From the NCBI GenBank assembly GCA_024684815.1, contig JAIKWL010000028.1, forward strand, positions 1 through 57,854: a stretch of DNA of 57,854 nucleotides. Reading direction: 5' to 3'. Every line of letters starts with the position of its first letter. Position 1 is the stretch's first letter. The notes below the pieces were generated by a model. It saw only the letters and a program-made list of their open reading frames with translations. It searched no databases and was not told where the DNA came from. This document shows, in pieces, positions 36,061 to 43,906 of the stretch. Source of the DNA: Saccharofermentans sp. (GTDB taxonomy: Bacteria; Bacillota; Clostridia; Saccharofermentanales; Saccharofermentanaceae). Made by a program: the position numbers and the translations under genes.

Positions 36061-36148
36061 TTTATGTTTCCTTTCATGATTCATTGTGTGATCTGTATGT
36101 CACACCTGCATCATAAAGGAACTGCCGTGAAATAAAAGAGAAATGCTA

Positions 36149-36182
36149 CCAACATGCATTTACGCATGTCCAAGTTGCATTT
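36149..36182 (-). promoter_or_regulatory. 21-bp-period direct repeat, likely LytTR site
   Basis: CCAACATGCATTT (36149-36161) and CCAAGTTGCATTT (36170-36182) match at 11 of 13 positions with a 21-bp period. Their inner parts also form ACATGC/GCATGT. They lie between the DUF3021 stop and the ABC operon, with TATGAT downstream on the minus strand. This fits control of the exporter by the adjacent LytTR protein. Confidence 0.65.
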
Positions 36183-36617
36183 TTATTCCTCATCCCTTAC
36201 TTCATTTAGAGCTTCATTGATCTTATTATCGCTCTTTTTCATTAACCAGTATGTTGCTATCCATACGAATAAATAGATCAGGATATACATTACTGCAATG
36301 AACAGAAACTCAGTCAAAGAAGAATACCATCCGAACAATCTGCCGCAAAGGCTTACTACTCCGAATAATACGAGAAAATGCAGCAGGCATCTTATACGGA
36401 TACCTGTCTTAGATGTTTTTTCATCGTCCAGAAAAATCACAGAAGGAACCGAACAAAGAAAACCTGTAAAAATTATCGTAAGCGGGATATACCATTGCCA
36501 TGATATATCGACATCACCATATACAAAACAATCAAAAGCAGCCTTTAATCCGAGCCCGAAAAGGATAGCTGTGGACACCATCAATGTCTGATTGAATATT
36601 AGTTTTAATCTGTTCAT
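36183..36617 (-). CDS. DUF3021 membrane protein
   Basis: 144 residues with four membrane segments, the size and layout of DUF3021. These proteins are regularly paired with LytTR regulators and are thought to hold them inactive at the membrane. Its ATG abuts the stop of the LytTR gene, showing tight coupling. Confidence 0.87.
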   Translation of the reverse strand: MNRLKLIFNQTLMVSTAILFGLGLKAAFDCFVYGDVDISWQWYIPLTIIFTGFLCSVPSVIFLDDEKTSKTGIRIRCLLHFLVLFGVVSLCGRLFGWYSSLTEFLFIAVMYILIYLFVWIATYWLMKKSDNKINEALNEVRDEE

Positions 36618-37070
36618 TTATACACCCAGCTTTCTCTTAAGATCCTTGACATAACTTCTGGAAATTACTATCTTCTCACCGTTTAACAGTTCCGCATTCA
36701 TCCTTCCGTTCAGTTCCGATCTTACTGATCTTATCTTACGGATGTTTACCACCAAAGACTTTGAAACACGAAGGAAATTGGAACTTAAGAGATCTTCCAA
36801 TTCATATAATCTGTACTTTGTCTCATAGCACATATCCTTGGTATAAACATAAGTCCGTTTATCTATAGACTCAGTGTAATAGATCAGATTCGTGCCAAGC
36901 ATATATGTCTCACCGGAAGATCTTTCCTCATGCATCTTTGTAACAAGAATACTGCGGCAGTTATTCTCAAGAAGATCAACAGCATTTCTGATCTCCTCGG
37001 TAATTTCCACCGCTCTTATCTGTGCACCTTCCTTTTCAGGATCTGTTACTTTCTCAAGAACAACTTTCAT
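36618..37070 (-). CDS. Stand-alone LytTR DNA-binding regulator
   Basis: 150 residues. There is no receiver domain. The LytTR domain occupies about 50-150 (VYTKDMCYETKYRLYELEDLL, FLRVSKSLVVNIRKI, ISRSYVKDLKRKL). Together with DUF3021 it forms the inhibitor-regulator type seen in streptococcal LRS systems. The gene overlaps the end of a Nudix gene by 17 nt. Likely target: the direct repeats at 36149-36182. Confidence 0.9.
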   Translation of the reverse strand: MKVVLEKVTDPEKEGAQIRAVEITEEIRNAVDLLENNCRSILVTKMHEERSSGETYMLGTNLIYYTESIDKRTYVYTKDMCYETKYRLYELEDLLSSNFLRVSKSLVVNIRKIRSVRSELNGRMNAELLNGEKIVISRSYVKDLKRKLGV

Positions 37071-37560
37071 AGTTATTTTCCCCAGAGTTCTTCAGGAAAC
37101 TGCGGACTTCATTAAACAACTTAAGATTTACGGGAGTCAGTTCCTCAGGTAATCTCTCCGGATCGAAAAACTTAAGATCCGACACTTCATCTTCCTGGGC
37201 ATTTAACGTTCCCGAAAAATCCCTGCAAAAATATATCACTCCGGCATAAAAGATCTGATCACCGTTGGGATATGTGTAAAATGTCTCTCCTCCTGAACGG
37301 GTAGTGAAAAATACAAGCTCACCGCACTTTATTCCTGTCTCTTCAAAGACCTCTCTTCTTGCGCATTCCTCAAAGCTCTCACCAAGCTCCATCGAGCCGG
37401 CAGGATAATCCCAGTATCCGTTATCTCTGCGCTTTTCCAGGAGTATCTCACCTTTTTCATTAATGACTATGACACCTGCGCCTGCCATTATTATCGGTCT
37501 GTGTCCCAATTCCCTGCGAAGGTTCAATATATATCCCGGATCTTTAACGCCGTCATTCAT
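37054..37560 (-). CDS. Nudix hydrolase
   Basis: 168 residues. A complete Nudix box runs from GSMELGESFEE into CARREVFEETGI (G-x5-E-x7-RE-V-x-EE-x-GI, near 56-78), so it hydrolyses a nucleoside diphosphate-X compound. The preceding GHRPIIMAGAGVIV is typical of the subgroup. The substrate cannot be read from sequence. It overlaps the LytTR gene by 17 nt. Confidence 0.92.
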   Translation of the reverse strand: MNDGVKDPGYILNLRRELGHRPIIMAGAGVIVINEKGEILLEKRRDNGYWDYPAGSMELGESFEECARREVFEETGIKCGELVFFTTRSGGETFYTYPNGDQIFYAGVIYFCRDFSGTLNAQEDEVSDLKFFDPERLPEELTPVNLKLFNEVRSFLKNSGENNYESCS

Positions 37561-37602
37561 CTTTTTAAATATCCTTTCGTTTTATCCCTAAAGCCGATTA
37601 TA

Positions 37603-37986
37603 TCACTGTAGCTCCACGGATAGTTTCTGCCGCGCATTCCTGTTTTCGAGCCGCTTAACATATTCAACCGCTTCATCTTCTCTTACTTCCTTATCTCCGC
37701 AGAATAACATCAGACAACCTGTCGTTTGAGGAAGCATGATTCCTTTTGCCGTCACCTGAACTATATGCGGGGCGCAGATCCTGCAATCGTAAATATCCCT
37801 TATATCAGATGAAGAAGGAAGGTCATATATCTCATCCGGCTCGTTTTTGACTTTTTGAAGGAACCTGTGCAGGATCCTTGCACAGTTCTTGCGCAGGAGT
37901 ACATCTCCTTCATTACCGAAGTCCTCACCTGCGGTCCACGATCTGTCTTTGGAGATAATATCCAGAAAACCTCCTACAGTGATCAT
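37603..37986 (-). CDS. Small protein following GH27, possibly SLH-like
   Basis: 127 residues from the ATG at 37986, 1 nt after the GH27 stop; a TTG five codons earlier would overlap. CARILHRFLQ and DIYDCRICAPHIVQVTAKGIMLP resemble S-layer-homology-like repeats, with two Cys in CRIC. No signal peptide is visible. Coupling to the alpha-galactosidase suggests a linked role. The family assignment is tentative. Confidence 0.55.
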   Translation of the reverse strand: MITVGGFLDIISKDRSWTAGEDFGNEGDVLLRKNCARILHRFLQKVKNEPDEIYDLPSSSDIRDIYDCRICAPHIVQVTAKGIMLPQTTGCLMLFCGDKEVREDEAVEYVKRLENRNARQKLSVELQ

Positions 37987-37987
37987 A

Positions 37988-39772
37988 TCAGGCTCTTTCA
38001 ATTATCATGGTAATATTGCCACACGGATCGAGGATCAGCGGACCGGTCAGTATCCTGCGTGATACTACAGCCGAATCACCATTCCATACATTAATTTCCT
38101 TCAGTTCCTGAGTGTCTCTCAGCTCATCAGGAAATCTCTCGCCTAAACGTGATGCGATAAGATCCAGATCTATCTCTATATCTTCTTCAACGGTCGAACT
38201 TGATAGGTTATAGACAGCTACCGCCAGCCTTCCGCCGGACAGTGGTTTTGCAAGCACATCAACCCGGTTGTTGTCTCTGATATATTCTTTGGACGGATCA
38301 TCACATTTATACGTAGTATAGATCCTTTTTGCCTGGATCCCTAATGGATCCTGATCTATGCCGATAAGATATTCGTTGGCGATTATCTTATATAGGTCAT
38401 CATCTTTTTCGACTCTTCTAAGATCAAGCCCGAGCATCAGAGGAGCATTCATCATGCACCACATTGACATGTGCGAGGCATTCATTGAAGGCGTTAATCC
38501 GTTCATTCCTATAACGAGCATATCCGGATCATTCCAGCCTCTGTCAAGGGATGCAAACTCATCCATTATCACACACTTGTTGTACTGGGAGGTTATGCTG
38601 TTAGTGTAATCATCTTCCCATCTGCATATTCCAAGATCACCTTCCGGCGATCCCACATTAAAGGTGATATCGTTTAATATCCTCCAGCTGTCACCGACTT
38701 TATAGCCCCAATCCGAAGGCATGGTCTTGCCCCATTCGCAGATCGAGAAAACGATATCTTTCTCAGGAGCCGTATTCCTTAAAGCTTCAAGAAGCGTCGC
38801 GTAAGACATCAGTGTATTTTCCTGTCTTCTGTGATTCATGAGACGGATCTGGTTTCTGCCTTTGCAGAGTTTTATCTTTATGTCTTCGGACCAGATAAAT
38901 TCATTAGAAGACGGCGTCTGTTCAAGAAGATCATCAAAGGTGATATTACCGTAATGATCGTTATCACTTCTTATCTGAAGCCACTGCCCTATACCCTCTT
39001 CCTTACCTGAGGCGTAGAGCACGGAAATCAAATATGTGCCTTCACCAGGGACATCAACATCAAATATCAGTTCAGAACTCTGAAGGCCTATCGGAGTGTT
39101 GTCAGGAGCTGTTCCGTCATAGGTGCCTATGCCCGTAACATAGCCGTCAGCAAGTGATGCTCTTGAACCTGATATTAAACCTTCTTCCGCAGTCAAAACG
39201 ATCACGGACTCTTTATCCGGCGAAGTGATCTTAATGCTCATTATATTAGGCGCAAAGGAATATCTGGCATTTTCCGGATCTGCAAAAGTGGCATTGTCCC
39301 ACATGTAATAGCAATTGTCGACCTTGATAAAATCTATATCCCAGTCTATATAAGATCCGGCATCTTCTGTCTCATGTCCGTGTGTTCCGACAGCGGCGCT
39401 TGCACACAGATTCGTTCCGATGTCATTATACATTCCGAACTTCAGGCCTATGGCGTGGATATAATCCGACAACTCCTTTATCCCGCCCGGGAATTTGACT
39501 TCCTCATTCTGAAGTCTGCCGTTTACACGCTCTGACTTATAGCATCCGTCATCAAGGACCACATACCTGTATCCGAGTTTATCAAGTCCCAGTGCTACCA
39601 GTTTATCTGCCATAGTCTTAGTGAGTTCTTCAGTATTTCCGCTTCCGAAAGGATTCCAGCTGTTCCATCCCATAACAGGAAGCCTCTCAGGTCCCCTGCA
39701 CGGAAGTGCTTTTCCGTCAGAAAAAGAATCAAATCTGTATCTGTCATCTGTGATCTTATAAGGTCTGTCCAT
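37988..39772 (-). CDS. GH27 alpha-galactosidase with inserted module
   Basis: 594 residues, longer than the usual 360-480. The barrel starts MGWNSWNPFG and YRYVVLDDGCY; the nucleophile Asp is in DFIKVDNC near 150 and the acid/base Asp in GWNDPDML near 414. Between about 170 and 325 a beta-rich insert of some 155 residues (SVIVLTAEEGL, GEGTYLISVLYASG, GRNQIRLMNHRR) looks like a carbohydrate-binding module placed inside the barrel. The C-terminal beta domain is normal. It retains the galactosidase fold; linkage specificity is unknown. No signal peptide. Confidence 0.9.
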   Translation of the reverse strand: MDRPYKITDDRYRFDSFSDGKALPCRGPERLPVMGWNSWNPFGSGNTEELTKTMADKLVALGLDKLGYRYVVLDDGCYKSERVNGRLQNEEVKFPGGIKELSDYIHAIGLKFGMYNDIGTNLCASAAVGTHGHETEDAGSYIDWDIDFIKVDNCYYMWDNATFADPENARYSFAPNIMSIKITSPDKESVIVLTAEEGLISGSRASLADGYVTGIGTYDGTAPDNTPIGLQSSELIFDVDVPGEGTYLISVLYASGKEEGIGQWLQIRSDNDHYGNITFDDLLEQTPSSNEFIWSEDIKIKLCKGRNQIRLMNHRRQENTLMSYATLLEALRNTAPEKDIVFSICEWGKTMPSDWGYKVGDSWRILNDITFNVGSPEGDLGICRWEDDYTNSITSQYNKCVIMDEFASLDRGWNDPDMLVIGMNGLTPSMNASHMSMWCMMNAPLMLGLDLRRVEKDDDLYKIIANEYLIGIDQDPLGIQAKRIYTTYKCDDPSKEYIRDNNRVDVLAKPLSGGRLAVAVYNLSSSTVEEDIEIDLDLIASRLGERFPDELRDTQELKEINVWNGDSAVVSRRILTGPLILDPCGNITMIIERA

Positions 39773-39940
39773 AGATCCTGGTACCTTCCTGATATATATG
39801 ATCCGGTTGTTTTATTTTACTACACTTAAAAATGACTGAAGCAACACTCAAAACAACAGATCATTAATGCAGATTGAGGCGGAATGAAGTATAATAATAA
39901 AGTATGCAATGTAGTGCACATAGGAAAGAAGGGAAAAGAT

Positions 39941-40384
39941 ATGGAAAACAATAATATGCAGCCTCAATACGATCAGCAGTACAATCAGCAGTACAGCCAG
40001 CAATATAATCAACAGTACACTCAGCAGTACAACCCGCAATACGGCCAGCAGTACTATCCTCAGTACGTTCAGCCGATCGATCCGGGATATGCTGCCACAG
40101 CAAAGGATTTTCTGACCAAGGCAATCGTCGCCTGCGCAATCTCATCTATTCCGGTCGGAAGCATCATTGCCATATTTATGGCTTCTAAAAACAGAGAAGC
40201 TATTTTGGATTATATTGCACGCGGCGGATTACATACTGACAGGATCAAAGTCAGTTCCTGCTTAAGCCGCGCAGGCAAGTATTCCGGAATCGCATGCACT
40301 GTATTATGGGGATTCTATTTCCTGTATTTTGCCTTTATTTTCGTTGTTATGATCATCAGCTTAATCGCCAGTACCCGTGGCTGA
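39941..40384 (+). CDS. Gln/Tyr-repeat small membrane protein
   Basis: 147 residues from the ATG at 39941, preceded by GAAGGGA. Residues 6-40 are a low-complexity tract of about seven QQY/PQY units, then two membrane segments (near 60-80 and 117-142) separated by a short basic loop. There is no signal peptide. The prion-like tract would be cytosolic and could mediate self-association. I recognise no family. The coding repeats are in frame, so length variation by repeat slippage is possible. Confidence 0.72.
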   Translation: MENNNMQPQYDQQYNQQYSQQYNQQYTQQYNPQYGQQYYPQYVQPIDPGYAATAKDFLTKAIVACAISSIPVGSIIAIFMASKNREAILDYIARGGLHTDRIKVSSCLSRAGKYSGIACTVLWGFYFLYFAFIFVVMIISLIASTRG

Positions 40385-40588
40385 TCAGCACAGGTGATTT
40401 GAAAAGAAATACTTGTTCAGTTTTGTATCACTGCATTCTCTTATAAATTCGATCTCATATCCGAGTTTCTTATAAAACTCCGGAGCCTGAAAACCGAATG
40501 TTGTAAGTGTGATCACGTCATACCCTTTGTCCTTGTAATACTCCTCGACTGCTCCGACGAGTCTTTTTCCGAGGAACCTTTTCCTTTT
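40385..40588 (-). pseudogene. GNAT acetyltransferase C-terminal remnant
   Basis: In a frame different from the acyltransferase, about 66 codons read FLGKRLVGAVEEYYKDKGYD and then ITLTTFGFQAPEFYKKLGYE to a stop at 40385. This is the acetyl-CoA-binding end of a GNAT enzyme; the N-terminal two thirds are absent. It overlaps the 3' end of the acyltransferase gene, which appears to run into it. Confidence 0.75.
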
Positions 40589-41835
40589 GACATCTTATAG
40601 AGTTCTTCTGCGGCGATCCTTGTCTTGGCAACTATATCGCCTTCTTTCGGAAAACAAAAATACAGACAATCATTTGTTCCGATCGAGACTATATCGCCTA
40701 TCTCATACCAGTAATAATCGGAATTCACACTGTAAGATGCGCTTGGAGACTGCTCATAATGAAGCTTGCCGTCACATCCGTCGAGAATAAACCCGTTATT
40801 GTCATGATGGAGCGTTCCTGTCCCAACCATGTATAATGCCTTGCTGTCTTTAAGGATGGCTATATCACATGGAACATCCAGTCTGTAAGTGCCTGCCTTG
40901 ATTTCCTCTCTTATCTGTTCACGTTCCCAGGAGAACCAGTCAGGGACATGCGTAAACTCAGGTGTCACGTTAACCCCGTTTAATCTTCCCAGCGTATCCA
41001 GTTCGTAAACAGCTCCGCACTCATTGCAGGTCAGAGTCGTACCCTTTCCCTCGGTCTTCCCTTCAGTCATACAGTGCGGACACTTGTATAGTATCCTGTT
41101 TAGACCGTCAGCTCTGAAAGGTTCATCTATCTCAATGCCGTTATCCTGCTGCCACTTGAAATAATCAAAAGTGAATTCCTTATCCAGGATCTCATCGATC
41201 TGTCTTACCTTGGTATTTGCAAGTTCCTCAGGAGTAAAAAGGCACTTCATCGTGCAGCTTACCTTTACGTCTCTTTTCTGAAGATTATTGTAAAGCGGGT
41301 CTCTCGTAAACGCACCGCTGGTAGTGATCATCACTACAGGATGCTTCAGTTTTTTCAAAAGGACTCCGAGTCTTCTGGGGATCCTTGTTCCGGTTCCGTC
41401 AAGAGAGTATCCGGCTTCGGGATACATAAGTACACTTGCTTTATTTTCATTGAGCGCATAATCCATGTCGGAGATAAGTGTCATGTCAGAGACGAACTTG
41501 CGGGTCGGGATACAACCCAAAGATCTCATCAGCTTTTCTTTTCCGACAAGAGCATCGGATGTGCAGACTATACTGAAAGGCCGGTCCTTAAGCACCTCAA
41601 ACGCAATCGACAGATCAGTAAAACTGCAGTGATTCATAAGGATCATCCAGGGACCGCTGCCGGCTTTTTCCATATCGATCTTCTCATATGTAAATCCGGT
41701 CTTTTTCAGTTCACCCTTAAGTGCAATGCGTGCCACACAGGCAAGCAGACCGGACGGTTTGGCCGGTTTCTTGTGCTCCCAGGACGGAAGCTTCATCACA
41801 TCTTCATAACTCATGGTTTTGGTCTTGATTTTCAT
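40513..41835 (-). CDS. PlsC-type acyltransferase with zinc ribbon
   Basis: 440 residues. The glycerolphosphate acyltransferase motif NHCSFTD (H-x4-D) is near 70 and YPEAGYS near 133. A zinc ribbon follows (CPHCMTEG, CNECGAVY, near 250-280), then a beta-rich PH-like end. The last 25 residues are Ser/Lys-rich and are read over a GNAT remnant in another frame, so the native C-terminus is probably lost. TATAAT is only 7 nt from the ATG with no ribosome-binding site, so the mRNA may be leaderless. It is divergent from a paralogue at 41997. Confidence 0.85.
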   Translation of the reverse strand: MKIKTKTMSYEDVMKLPSWEHKKPAKPSGLLACVARIALKGELKKTGFTYEKIDMEKAGSGPWMILMNHCSFTDLSIAFEVLKDRPFSIVCTSDALVGKEKLMRSLGCIPTRKFVSDMTLISDMDYALNENKASVLMYPEAGYSLDGTGTRIPRRLGVLLKKLKHPVVMITTSGAFTRDPLYNNLQKRDVKVSCTMKCLFTPEELANTKVRQIDEILDKEFTFDYFKWQQDNGIEIDEPFRADGLNRILYKCPHCMTEGKTEGKGTTLTCNECGAVYELDTLGRLNGVNVTPEFTHVPDWFSWEREQIREEIKAGTYRLDVPCDIAILKDSKALYMVGTGTLHHDNNGFILDGCDGKLHYEQSPSASYSVNSDYYWYEIGDIVSIGTNDCLYFCFPKEGDIVAKTRIAAEELYKMSKGKGSSEKDSSEQSRSITRTKGMT

Positions 41836-41996
41836 GATATGGATTATACATTAAAAAACGAGCATAAATGTCTGATATTTAATGTAAAAATGAGGAAATG
41901 ATATACTAAAATATTGCAGAAATAATAAAGCAGAATAATCAAGCACGGTACGATCCGTTTTCATATAAAGACTTAACAGTAAGCAGCAGGCATTAA

Positions 41997-43853
41997 GTGG
42001 CAGATAACAAGAAACACAAGAACAAGTTTATCAATGCGGAACGAGTCTCCATCATCGTGATCCTCGCGGTCATTCTGGTGCTTTTCGCTTATTTTTTCAA
42101 AGACATAATGCTCCCGTTGTTTCACATGCAGGTAAACAACGATATAGACGGAGCCTCCGCTTTGCTTAAAGAAAAGGGCTTCATGGGCGGAATAACCGTT
42201 ATCCTGATAGAAGCTCTGCAGATGGTCATCATCTTCGTATCAGCCGAATTCATTCAGATATCGAGCGGTCTGAGTTACCCGATCTATTTATCTCTGCCTC
42301 TTTGTGATATCGGAATATGCCTCGGAGCCACCATCATCTTTTTGCTGGTACGTGTTTTTAAGTTCAACAGTTCCACTTATGAGAAGAACCGCGGCATGAT
42401 CGATAAGATCGCCTCAAGCGCAAAAGACAGGAATATAGTCCTCTTGCTCTACCTTCTTTTCTTTATGCCGTTCATCCCTTTCGGAGCGATCTGTTATTAC
42501 GGTGCGAGCACAAAGATCTCTTACGGGAAATATATGCTGACCGTATCTACGAGTGCCATCCCCTCAGTCGTTGTATCCGTTCTTATAGGACAGGCCGGAA
42601 TGGCATTCTTCTCGAGCAATATCCCTCTCTGGCTTTTAGTAGTGATCGTGATACTGCTGTCGATTGCTCTTTTTGCACTGATATACTGGTTCATGCATAA
42701 ATTCGTCCTTAAAGACACTGACGAGACACCCGACTCCCTGTTCTTCGATATATTCTTTATGATCGTAAAGCTCCTGCAGTTCGGAAAGAAAAAGCCCAAC
42801 ATAGAGGCAGATCTTATCGTTGAAGCCGATGCACCTTATCTGATGCTTTCCAACCACGAGAACTTTATTGATTTCTTTTACCTTTACTATCTGCCGCATC
42901 TTAAGAGTCCGTCATGCATTATCAGCGAATACTATTGCACAAGACCATTGTTCCGGATATTCAAGAAGCACTGCGGCTTCATTCACAAGAAACAGTTTTC
43001 CGGAAACAGCGATTACAAAGACAAGATCAGATACATGATCAGCAAAGGCTTTCCTGTCGTAATTTATCCCGAAGGACGGCGCTCGCCCGACGGACGTTCT
43101 AATCCGATAGTCGAGAAAGAAGCATCATTTTATAAGGAACTCAATGTCGATATCGTTTTAGTCAAGATCAACGGCGGCTACTACGCACACCCGAAGTGGC
43201 GTACAAGAGCATATTCGTCCAATGTTAACGTAACGATAACCCGCGTTCTCAAGCGTGAAGAGATAGCAGCCATGACAGATGAGGAACTCGAGAATATAAT
43301 CTCCGGAGAACTCTATAACGACGCTTCGAAAAATACTATTACAAAATACCGCCAGAAGGATAAAGCTAAAGGACTTGAAAAACTGCTCTACCGCTGTGCC
43401 GACTGCGGAGCATTATATAAGACATCAGGAAGCGGCAACGAGTTAAAATGTCTTTCCTGCGGAGCCGTTCATACGATAGACGAGGACTATCACTTCACGG
43501 GTAATATCCGTTCTATCCCCGAATACTATGACATCATCCGGAAAATGGAGGAAAAAGAACTCGGAGACATTTCACTGAAAGCCAACGTAAGAGTTAAGAT
43601 CTTCGATGAGAAAATGAAAAGATCCAAAAAAGAGACAGGTGTTTATTCTCTTAACAGCAACGCATTCCATTACAGTTCCGGCACGACAGAATTCAGCATT
43701 CCCATAAGCGAACTGCCGGCATTATCGTTCAAATGCGGAAAGAGATTTGAACTCTATCACGACGATAAGCTTCATTTCTTCTATCCTGAAGAAGACCCTG
43801 TCCAGGTCGCACGCTGGGCTCTTATCGTTGATCTGTTGAATTTCAGTCGATAA
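41997..43853 (+). CDS. VTT (DedA-like) membrane domain fused to PlsC acyltransferase and zinc ribbon
   Basis: 618 residues from a GTG. Residues about 15-245 hold six membrane segments of the VTT/SNARE-associated family (FVSAEFIQISSGLSYP and FMPFIPFGAICYYGAS are the typical re-entrant loops), linked to lipid scrambling. Residues about 270-450 are PlsC-like with NHENFID (H-x4-D) and YPEGRRS. A zinc ribbon (CADCGALY, CLSCGAVH) and a C-terminal beta domain follow, shared with the divergent gene at 40513. The fusion suggests acylation of a lipid at the bilayer coupled to its movement. Confidence 0.88.
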   Translation: MADNKKHKNKFINAERVSIIVILAVILVLFAYFFKDIMLPLFHMQVNNDIDGASALLKEKGFMGGITVILIEALQMVIIFVSAEFIQISSGLSYPIYLSLPLCDIGICLGATIIFLLVRVFKFNSSTYEKNRGMIDKIASSAKDRNIVLLLYLLFFMPFIPFGAICYYGASTKISYGKYMLTVSTSAIPSVVVSVLIGQAGMAFFSSNIPLWLLVVIVILLSIALFALIYWFMHKFVLKDTDETPDSLFFDIFFMIVKLLQFGKKKPNIEADLIVEADAPYLMLSNHENFIDFFYLYYLPHLKSPSCIISEYYCTRPLFRIFKKHCGFIHKKQFSGNSDYKDKIRYMISKGFPVVIYPEGRRSPDGRSNPIVEKEASFYKELNVDIVLVKINGGYYAHPKWRTRAYSSNVNVTITRVLKREEIAAMTDEELENIISGELYNDASKNTITKYRQKDKAKGLEKLLYRCADCGALYKTSGSGNELKCLSCGAVHTIDEDYHFTGNIRSIPEYYDIIRKMEEKELGDISLKANVRVKIFDEKMKRSKKETGVYSLNSNAFHYSSGTTEFSIPISELPALSFKCGKRFELYHDDKLHFFYPEEDPVQVARWALIVDLLNFSR

Positions 43854-43906
43854 CTGCTTATATCATAAGGGAAATGGGCATTGGGGAACTTGCTCTTCCT
43901 GAAGGA

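Noticed and set aside
39950..40070. Tandem DNA repeat as a mobile or CRISPR element
   Set aside because: The repeats are in-frame codons for a QQY tract.
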